Assembly (NCBI GenBank): GCA_050115015.1
Contig: JASFRI010000289.1
Span: 1-5,715, forward strand
DNA: 5,715 nt
Direction: 5' to 3'
From: JASFRI01 sp050115015
Lineage (GTDB): Bacteria > Acidobacteriota > Polarisedimenticolia > CBDVAL01
Under the pieces are notes generated by a model. The model had not been told where the DNA came from. It did no database searches and saw only the letters and a list, made by a program, of their open reading frames with translations. Positions 1 to 5,715 of this stretch are shown here, in pieces; the first letter of the stretch is position 1, and every line of letters begins with the position of its first letter. The position numbers and the translations under genes are program-made.

Positions 1-336
1 GAGCTCCGCAGGTGCCTGGGGAACCGCTCCAGGGGACCAGGTCACGGGTCCACCGATCGACAGAACGACGGAGAGCCGCGGCGGTGCGATCGAGGACTTG
101 TGAGCCGGCACATCGGTGCGACAGCGCCGCGGGCCCGGGGCCCCTTCCCCGGGGTGCGACGACGAGGAGCGAAGCGCATCCGAGCGACGAGGAGGAGACA
201 GAGCCGGAGAGCCCACGCGACGTCGGATCTCCGACGCCCGGGGAGGGGGCCCCGGACCTCCGGCGCGGGCACGGCGGGAGGTTGGGCAGCCCTCCGTCGC
301 TAGCTCGGGGGGCGCGCGAAGCGCGCGTAGGAGGGG

Positions 337-342
337 TAGAAT
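337..342 (+). promoter_or_regulatory. candidate -10 box upstream of mtnA
   Basis: TAGAAT differs from the sigma-70 -10 consensus TATAAT at one base and is an AT-rich island in very GC-rich DNA. Transcription would start near 349, leaving a leader of about 18 bases that contains the mtnA ribosome binding site. No TTGACA-like -35 hexamer lies 16-18 bases upstream, where the sequence is a GCGCGC hairpin (312-326). The promoter would therefore need an activator or another sigma factor, or the match is chance. A perfect 12-bp palindrome, CCCGGATCCGGG (344-355), sits over the expected start and could be an operator. Confidence 0.3.
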
Positions 343-355
343 GCCCGGATCCGGG

Positions 356-364
356 AAGGAGGTG
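356..364 (+). promoter_or_regulatory. strong ribosome binding site of mtnA
   Basis: AAGGAGGTG matches the 16S rRNA anti-Shine-Dalgarno sequence over nine bases and lies just before the ATG at 367. The gap from the GGAGG core to the start codon is short (4 bases). In the mtnA frame the nearest upstream stop is a TAG at 337-339 and no other start codon lies between it and 367, so this site and frame fix the mtnA start. Confidence 0.75.
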
Positions 365-366
365 GC

Positions 367-1416
<1,050 letters not shown>

Positions 1417-1418
1417 CC

Positions 1419-2438
1419 GTGAAGGTCCTCGGCATCGAGACCTCGTGCGACGAGACCGCCGCGGCGGTCCTGGACGGCGACGACCGCATCCTCTCGAACG
1501 TCGTCCACAGCCAGGTGCCGGTGCACCGGGAGTTCGGCGGCGTCGTGCCGGAGCTCGCCTCCCGCCACCACCTGCAGAAGATCGACGGCATCCTCGACCG
1601 GGCGCTGGAGGAGGCCGGCGTCGGCCTCGACGATCTCGACGGCATCGCCGTGACCGCCGGACCCGGCCTGGTCGGCAGCCTGCTGGTCGGCCTCTCCTAC
1701 GCCAAGGCGATGGCCTGGGCCCGCGATCTGCCGCTGGTCGGCGTGAACCACCTGGAGGGGCACATCCGCTCGGCCTTCGTGGAGGCGGAGGTGGATCTGC
1801 CGGCGGTGTTTCTCGTGGTCTCCGGCGGCCACACGAACCTCTATCACGTCACCGGCGAGCGCGCCTTCCGGCCCCTCTCCCGGACGCGGGACGACGCCGC
1901 CGGCGAGGCCTACGACAAGGTCGCCAAGCTCCTCGGGCTCGGGTATCCCGGCGGCCCGGTGATCGACCGGCTCGCCCGGGGTGTCGTGCCCGAGACGCGC
2001 TTCGGCGTCCCGAAGATGAGCGACGGCTCCAACGACTTCTCCTTCTCGGGGATCAAAACGGCGGTCCTCTACCACGTCCGGGATCACGAGGTGGCCCCGT
2101 GGGACGGCCCGCCGGACGACGCGCCGGACGGCATCCGGGATCTCGTGGCCGGCTTCCAGGAGGCCGTGGTGGCGACGCTGCTGCAGCGCACCTTCCGGGC
2201 GGTGGACGAGGAGGGGGCACGCTCCGTGGCGGTGGTGGGAGGCGTCGCCTGCAACAGCCGCCTCAGGGAGCGCATGGGCGAGGAGTGCGAGGGCCGCGGC
2301 ATGCGGCTGGTCTTCCCCCGGCCGATCCTGTGCGCCGACAACGCCGCCATGATCGCCTCCGCCGGTCGCCTGCGCCTCGAGGCCGGGGAGCGCGCCGGCG
2401 CCGACCTCAACGCCGACCCGGGCTGGCAGATCGGATGA
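1419..2438 (+). CDS. tsaD: tRNA N6-adenosine threonylcarbamoyltransferase subunit TsaD
   Basis: TsaD (Kae1/YgjD/Gcp family) transfers the threonylcarbamoyl group from threonylcarbamoyl-AMP to A37 of ANN-decoding tRNAs, working in the cytosol with TsaB and TsaE. The 339-residue product is of normal length. Motifs in order are GIETSCDET (5-13, nucleotide binding), NHLEGH (110-115) with metal ligands His111 and His115, VVSGGHT (133-139), DDAAGEAYDK (158-167), FSFSGIKTA (207-215), GGVACNS (274-280) and CADNAAMIA (305-313) with metal ligand Asp307. The GTG at 1419 is the start: family homology begins immediately after it, it follows the mtnA stop by 2 bases, and AAGG (1408-1411) and GGAGGGG (1401-1407) provide a ribosome binding site inside the end of mtnA. 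The frame is open far upstream through mtnA, but that extension has no family similarity. The TGA stop overlaps the lepA ATG. The partner genes tsaB, tsaE and tsaC are not in the window. Confidence 0.97.
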   Translation: MKVLGIETSCDETAAAVLDGDDRILSNVVHSQVPVHREFGGVVPELASRHHLQKIDGILDRALEEAGVGLDDLDGIAVTAGPGLVGSLLVGLSYAKAMAWARDLPLVGVNHLEGHIRSAFVEAEVDLPAVFLVVSGGHTNLYHVTGERAFRPLSRTRDDAAGEAYDKVAKLLGLGYPGGPVIDRLARGVVPETRFGVPKMSDGSNDFSFSGIKTAVLYHVRDHEVAPWDGPPDDAPDGIRDLVAGFQEAVVATLLQRTFRAVDEEGARSVAVVGGVACNSRLRERMGEECEGRGMRLVFPRPILCADNAAMIASAGRLRLEAGERAGADLNADPGWQIG

Positions 2439-4228
2439 AGCCCGACCGCATCCGCAACTTCTCGATCATCGCCCACATCGACCACGGCAAGTCGACGCTG
2501 GCGGATCGGATGCTCGAGCGCACCGGCGCCCTCAGCGGCCGGGAGATGACCGCCCAGGTGCTCGACGACATGGATCTGGAGCGGGAGCGCGGCATCACCA
2601 TCAAGGCCCGCACCGTCGCCCTGCGCTACCGCTCGCAGGACGGCGACGATTACCTGCTGAACCTCATCGACACGCCCGGGCACGTGGACTTCTCGTACGA
2701 GGTCAGCCGGGCGCTGCTGGCTTGCGAGGGGGCGCTGCTCATCGTGGACGCCACCCAGGGGGTCGAGGCGCAGACCCTGGCCAACACCTACCTGGCGATC
2801 GAGGGGAACCTCGAGATCATCCCGGTGATCAACAAGATCGATCTGCCCTCCGCGCGCCCCGACGCGATCCGGGAGGAGATCGAGGACCTCATCGGCCTCG
2901 ACGCGACCCACGCGGTGCTCACCTCCGCCAAGGAGGGGGTGGGCATCGACGAGGTGCTCGAGGAGATCGTCCACATGATCCCGCCGCCGAAGGGGGACGC
3001 GGACGCCCCCCTTCAGGCTCTGATCTTCGACTCGTGGTACGACTCCTACCGCGGGGTGGTCGTCCTCTTCCGCGTGGTGGAGGGGACGATCCGCGTCGGG
3101 CAGCGGGTGCGCCTGATGGTGGCGCGCCGCAGCTACGAGATCGACGACCTCGGCATCTTCACGCCGAAGGAGACCCGGGTCGAGAGCCTGTCCGTCGGTC
3201 AGGTCGGCTGCTTCACGGCGCAGATCAAGGACGTGCACAACGTCAAGATCGGCGACACGATCACCGATGAGAGTTCGCCGGCGGCGAAGCCGCTGCCCGG
3301 CTTCCGGGAGGTCAAGCCGATGGTCTTCGCCGGGCTCTACCCCACGGAGAGCTCCGGGTACGAGGACCTGCGGGATGCCATGGAGAAGCTGGTGCTGAAC
3401 GACGCCTCCTTCCTCTACGAGCCGGAGTCGTCGGAGGCGCTGGGCTTCGGGTTCCGCTGCGGCTTCCTGGGCCTCCTCCACATGGAGATCATCCAGGCGC
3501 GGCTGGAGCGGGAGTTCGACCTGGGACTGATCACCACCGCGCCGAGCGTCGTCTACAAGGTGCGGACCTCCGATGGCGAGTGGCTCGACGTCAGCAACCC
3601 CACGAAGCTGCCCTCGCCCCAGTTCGTCGAGGAGATCCAGGAGCCCTACATCACGGCGCTGATCCTCACACCGCCGGACTACCTCGGGTTCCTGCTGTCT
3701 CTGACCGAGGAGAAGCGCGGCATCCAGAAGGAGCTGAAGTACCTGAACCCGCAGCGCGTCATGCTCACCTACGAGCTGCCGCTGACCGAGGTGGTCTCCG
3801 ACTTCTACGACCGGATGAAGGCCGGGACCCGGGGCTACGCCTCGCTGGACTACCATCTCTCCGGCTACCGGGCATCGGACATGGTCAAGCTGGACCTGCT
3901 GGTGAACGGGGCGCCGGTGGACGCGCTCAGCCTCATCGTCCACCGCGACAAGGCCTACGCCCGTGGACGGTCCCTGGCGGCGAAGATGAAGGAGGTCATC
4001 CCGAGGCAGATGTTCGAGGTGATCATCCAGGCGGCTCTCGGCAGCCGCGTCATCGCCCGGGAGAGCGTCCCCGCCCTGCGCAAGAACGTCCTCGCGAAGT
4101 GCTACGGCGGCGACATCACCCGGAAGCGGAAGCTGCTGGAGAAGCAGAAGGAGGGGAAGCGGCGCATGAAGCGCGTGGGGCGCGTCGACATCCCGCAGGA
4201 GGCCTTCATGGCGGTGCTGAAGCTCTGA
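2435..4228 (+). CDS. lepA: elongation factor 4 (LepA), ribosome-associated GTPase
   Basis: LepA/EF4 is a translational GTPase that binds the ribosome. It is implicated in back-translocation under stress, in initiation and in 30S subunit assembly. The product is 597 residues, the normal length. The GTPase motifs are intact: G1 AHIDHGKST (13-21), G2 RGIT (52-55), G3 DTPGH (79-83), G4 NKID (133-136) and G5 SAK (164-166). Domain II follows (about 190-285, with FDSWYDSYRG near 198-207), then the EF-G-like domains III and V, then the LepA-specific C-terminal domain with YGGDITRKRKLLEKQKEGK (557-575), the basic signature separating LepA from EF-G and TypA. The ATG at 2435 overlaps the tsaD stop as ATGA. 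No good Shine-Dalgarno sequence precedes it, so translation is probably coupled to tsaD. The usual partner gene lepB is not adjacent. The frame is open upstream through tsaD, but homology starts at this ATG. Confidence 0.98.
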   Translation: MKPDRIRNFSIIAHIDHGKSTLADRMLERTGALSGREMTAQVLDDMDLERERGITIKARTVALRYRSQDGDDYLLNLIDTPGHVDFSYEVSRALLACEGALLIVDATQGVEAQTLANTYLAIEGNLEIIPVINKIDLPSARPDAIREEIEDLIGLDATHAVLTSAKEGVGIDEVLEEIVHMIPPPKGDADAPLQALIFDSWYDSYRGVVVLFRVVEGTIRVGQRVRLMVARRSYEIDDLGIFTPKETRVESLSVGQVGCFTAQIKDVHNVKIGDTITDESSPAAKPLPGFREVKPMVFAGLYPTESSGYEDLRDAMEKLVLNDASFLYEPESSEALGFGFRCGFLGLLHMEIIQARLEREFDLGLITTAPSVVYKVRTSDGEWLDVSNPTKLPSPQFVEEIQEPYITALILTPPDYLGFLLSLTEEKRGIQKELKYLNPQRVMLTYELPLTEVVSDFYDRMKAGTRGYASLDYHLSGYRASDMVKLDLLVNGAPVDALSLIVHRDKAYARGRSLAAKMKEVIPRQMFEVIIQAALGSRVIARESVPALRKNVLAKCYGGDITRKRKLLEKQKEGKRRMKRVGRVDIPQEAFMAVLKL

Positions 4229-4241
4229 GGCGGGGAGAGGG

Positions 4242-5363
4242 ATGCCGCGCAAGCCGGAGGCCGAGCCTGGCGTGAGCCCGCAAGGGGGTGCGGGCTTCCG
4301 CATCGCGGCGGGGCTGCTCGCCGCCGCCGTCGCCCTTCTCCTGTTCCTGGGGATCGCCGAGGTCGCCTTCCGGCTGCTCGGCATCCACGGCGAGTACCTG
4401 GCCCCCCGCACCGACGTGGTCCTGCCGGGGCCCGAGGGGATCCGCGAGCGCGTTCCCTACGGCTTCGTCCCTCACGCCACGATCCGCAGTCGCTACGACG
4501 GCGACCCCCGCGGTGCGCTGCAGCCCGGGGCGATCCGCGACCACGTCTTCAACGCCGACGGGTGGCGGGACGTGGAGCACCCGGTGGACAAGCCCTCGGG
4601 GACGCTCCGCATCCTCGGCCTGGGCGACTCCTACCTGTTCGGACAGGGAGTGGCCCGGGAGGACGTGGTGCTGGCGCAGCTCGGCACGATCCTCGCCACC
4701 CGCAGGCCCGACCTGAAGGTCGAGACCATCAACACCGGGATGAGCGGCTACAACACCGCCATGGAGCGCGACCTGCTCGTGGCGCGGGGCCTCGCCTACG
4801 ATCCGGATCTGCTGCTCGTGTTCTTCGTCCTCAACGACGTCGAGCGCGACCCGCGCGCCGCCCCCGGCGAGGCGCCGAAGGTCGAGTTCTTCCGCGAGTA
4901 CACGAACGTCTACCAGCAACCGGACGCTTTGTCCCGCCACTCGTACCTCTGGGGCTGGGCACGCCAGCGCTACCTGCAAGCGGTGGAGGGGCGGCGCTAC
5001 ATCCGGGAGATGCTGGACGCGTTCCTGGACGACGAGGAGAGCTGGGCCTACGTCACCGGCGCGCTGGACGACATCGACCGCATCGCCCGCGAGCACGACC
5101 TGCCCTGGGCCGTGATCGTCTTCCCCTTCCTCTACCAGCTCGACGGCGACTATCCCTTCCAGCCGATCCACGACCGGATCGACGCCCACGTGCGCTCGCT
5201 GGGCGTCCCGGTGCTCGACCTGCGTGATGCGTTCCGCGCCTACCGCGGCCCGGAGCTCTGGGTCCACCCCACCGACCAGCACCCCAACGAGATCGCCCAC
5301 CGGGTCGCCGCCATGGCCATCGCCGACTTCGTGTCGGATCCCGCCACCGGCCTGCTTCCCTGA
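4242..5363 (+). CDS. membrane-anchored SGNH/GDSL-type hydrolase, substrate unknown
   Basis: The 373-residue product starts with a basic, Pro/Gly-rich tail (1-20), then one hydrophobic helix (about 21-46, rich in A/L/V). This suggests a signal anchor with the catalytic domain outside the cytoplasmic membrane. The SGNH blocks are visible: block I LGLGDSYLFGQGV (125-137) with nucleophile Ser130, block II GMSGYNT (166-172) with a candidate oxyanion Gly169, block III FFVLND (194-199) with Asn198, and block V TDQHPNE (344-350) with candidate catalytic Asp345 and His347. FNADGWRD (103-110) before block I corresponds to the N-x-x-G-[FW]-R motif common in this uncharacterised subgroup. The Asp-x-His spacing differs from the classical Asp-x-x-His of TesA-type esterases. 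The family includes esterases, lipases and carbohydrate O-acetyl-transferases or esterases, so the substrate cannot be assigned. The ATG at 4242 follows a GGGGAGAGG ribosome binding site (4232-4240) and lies 13 bases after lepA. GTG at 4272 (residue 11) is a weaker alternative start. Confidence 0.85.
   Translation: MPRKPEAEPGVSPQGGAGFRIAAGLLAAAVALLLFLGIAEVAFRLLGIHGEYLAPRTDVVLPGPEGIRERVPYGFVPHATIRSRYDGDPRGALQPGAIRDHVFNADGWRDVEHPVDKPSGTLRILGLGDSYLFGQGVAREDVVLAQLGTILATRRPDLKVETINTGMSGYNTAMERDLLVARGLAYDPDLLLVFFVLNDVERDPRAAPGEAPKVEFFREYTNVYQQPDALSRHSYLWGWARQRYLQAVEGRRYIREMLDAFLDDEESWAYVTGALDDIDRIAREHDLPWAVIVFPFLYQLDGDYPFQPIHDRIDAHVRSLGVPVLDLRDAFRAYRGPELWVHPTDQHPNEIAHRVAAMAIADFVSDPATGLLP
4274..4297 (+). 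other. perfect 8-bp stem-loop early in the SGNH gene
   Basis: AGCCCGCA (4275-4282) and TGCGGGCT (4289-4296) are exact reverse complements separated by a six-base loop, AGGGGG; a G-T pair can extend the stem to 4274-4297. It lies about 46 bases after the lepA stop and within codons 11-19 of the SGNH gene, in the poorly constrained tail before the membrane helix. It looks like the stem of an intrinsic terminator, but only two T residues follow, so complete termination is unlikely. Attenuation, a pause, or reduced ribosome loading is possible. Coding chance in GC-rich DNA is the alternative. Confidence 0.35.
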
Positions 5364-5399
5364 CCGTGACGGCGAGACGGATGCAGCCCGGGGAGCCGC

Positions 5400-5435
5400 T
5401 CGGGTCGCTCACGACGAACTGGGGGCCCGACCCGA
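5400..5435. other. 8-bp inverted repeat after the SGNH gene
   Basis: TCGGGTCG (5400-5407) and CGACCCGA (5428-5435) are exact reverse complements around a 20-base spacer, 37 bases after the SGNH stop. This is the best stem between the last gene and the repeat array and might help end the operon transcript or protect its 3' end. There is no T tract and the loop is long, so it does not qualify as a standard intrinsic terminator. Its right half overlaps what appears to be a decayed half-unit of the array. Confidence 0.3.
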
Positions 5436-5445
5436 TCTGCCCATT
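5408..5445. repeat. probable decayed half-unit flanking the array
   Basis: ACGACGAACTG (5411-5421) resembles TCGACGAGAACTG in the B half-unit, and GGGGGCCCGACCC (5421-5433) resembles the array's GGGGGTCAGACCCC. Its G-run starts 65 bases before the corresponding G-run of the first intact palindrome, close to the 62-64-base spacing inside the array. About 12 bases that lie between these two elements in intact B units are missing. The register and shared words suggest a diverged, shortened copy at the array edge. The similarity is partial, so this is an inference. Confidence 0.35.
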
Positions 5446-5715
5446 CCCCGAGGCCACCACGGGCGCGGGGGTGCCCGGCGGGAACGGGGGTCAGACCCCG
5501 CGTACCGGAGGCCGAGGTCACCTCGACGAGAACTGCCCTGCGGGACCGGGGGTCAGACCCCGTGCGCCGAACCCCGAGGCCACCCGGGCGCGGGGGTGCC
5601 CGGCGGGACCGGGGGGTCAGACCCCGCGTACCGGAGGCCGAGGTCACCTCGACGAGAACTGCCCCGCGGGACCGGGGGTCAGACCCCGTGCGCCGAACCC
5701 CGAGGCCACCCGGGC
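5446..5715. repeat. 126-bp tandem repeat of paired ~63-bp units with palindromes
   Basis: Copy 1 is 5446-5571, copy 2 is 5572-5697, and the first 18 bases of copy 3 fill 5698-5715, so the array continues beyond the window. The full copies are 126 bases each. They differ only around 5458-5460, around 5485-5490, and at one C/T change (5539 against 5665). Within each copy, half-unit A (5446-5509, 5572-5635) and half-unit B (5510-5571, 5636-5697) share CCGAGG[C/T]CACC at their start and GCGGGA-C-GGGGGTCAGACCCCG near their end, but differ between these. Each half ends in the perfect palindrome GGGGTCAGACCCC, at 5487-5499, 5549-5561, 5613-5625 and 5675-5687. Half A also has a stem CCGGGC/GCCCGG (5584-5603 in copy 2). 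No transposase or integrase is nearby. It may be a REP-like element, a spreading intergenic repeat or a structural element. A coding role seems unlikely. Confidence 0.92.

Larger units (their letters stand above)
1..366. other. upstream region without a supported gene
   Basis: No convincing gene is seen here. Frames stay open for long stretches because the DNA is so GC-rich, but their third codon positions are not strongly G/C-biased as they are in the four genes downstream. One plus-strand frame enters from the left edge and ends at a TGA at 101-103; it could be the last 33 residues of an upstream gene, but composition and sequence do not support this. Short hairpin-forming pairs are frequent: 15-19 with 29-33, 34-38 with 47-51, GCAC/GTGC around 108-119, 134-140 with 147-153, 221-227 with 230-236, 238-243 with 250-255, 277-281 with 291-295, and 312-317 with 321-326. 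None is followed by a T tract. They could be parts of a leader RNA or simply the result of high GC. I recognise no known RNA family. Confidence 0.5.

Noticed and set aside
54..76. 3' end of RNase P RNA (ACAGAAC word)
   Set aside because: The conserved bases that should follow (GGCTTA) are absent and the preceding bases do not match. Most of the molecule would lie outside the window, so nothing supports it.
161..180. S-adenosylhomocysteine riboswitch fragment (GAGGAGCG followed by AAGCGC)
   Set aside because: Only a short purine-rich word fits. The rest of the conserved core and its pairing partners are not seen, and it lies almost 200 bases before mtnA.
1445..2434. Long open frame upstream of and continuous with lepA
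   Set aside because: It is a shadow of tsaD. LepA homology starts at the ATG at 2435, which overlaps the tsaD stop.
2084..4411. Very long minus-strand open frame opposite tsaD, lepA and the SGNH gene
   Set aside because: It spans several intact conserved genes and translates into low-complexity, His/Asp/Arg-rich sequence. It is an antisense shadow caused by strong G/C bias at third codon positions.
4206..5300. Minus-strand open frame opposite the SGNH gene
   Set aside because: It is antisense to a gene with recognisable catalytic motifs and has none of its own.
5240..5647. Minus-strand open frame covering the repeat array
   Set aside because: It is open only because the repeat period is a multiple of three and GC is high. 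It overlaps the SGNH gene end, and the residues encoded by the array simply repeat.
5487..5687. The four GGGGTCAGACCCC palindromes as intrinsic terminators
   Set aside because: The stem has only a one-base centre and no T tract follows on either strand, so a standard terminator hairpin is not supported.
5446..5715. CRISPR array
   Set aside because: The period is 126 bases and the whole unit, not just a short repeat, is conserved between copies. There are no unique spacers and no cas genes.

Overview
The window is very GC-rich bacterial DNA, with G or C at nearly every third codon position. It carries four tightly packed genes on the plus strand, followed by a tandem repeat array that runs off the right edge. 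The three recognisable housekeeping genes show it is bacterial but do not fix the phylum. The composition would suit Acidobacteriota, Myxococcota or a GC-rich candidate phylum; this is inference only.

Layout. Positions 1-366 hold no gene I can support. The stretch is rich in short GC hairpins and ends in a plausible promoter -10 box and a very strong Shine-Dalgarno sequence. mtnA (367-1416, methylthioribose-1-phosphate isomerase) is followed after 2 bases by tsaD (1419-2438, GTG start, tRNA t6A transferase subunit). tsaD overlaps lepA (2435-4228, elongation factor 4) by 4 bases (ATGA). After 13 bases comes a membrane-anchored SGNH/GDSL-type hydrolase (4242-5363). Positions 5364-5445 hold an inverted repeat and what looks like a decayed half-unit of the array. 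Positions 5446-5715 are a 126-bp tandem repeat: two full copies and the start of a third. Each copy is a dimer of two related ~63-bp halves, and each half carries the palindrome GGGGTCAGACCCC.

How it fits together. The spacing suggests one transcription unit starting just before mtnA. Methionine salvage (MtnA), tRNA modification at A37 (TsaD) and a ribosome-associated GTPase (LepA) form a housekeeping, translation-leaning group. The SGNH gene is probably co-transcribed but functionally separate, acting outside the membrane. A perfect 8-bp hairpin early in its coding sequence could reduce expression relative to lepA.

I see no defence system, CRISPR array, transposase or tRNA/rRNA gene. The least ordinary part is the dimeric palindrome array at the right end. 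It resembles a REP-like or mobile intergenic repeat, but no associated transposase lies in the window.
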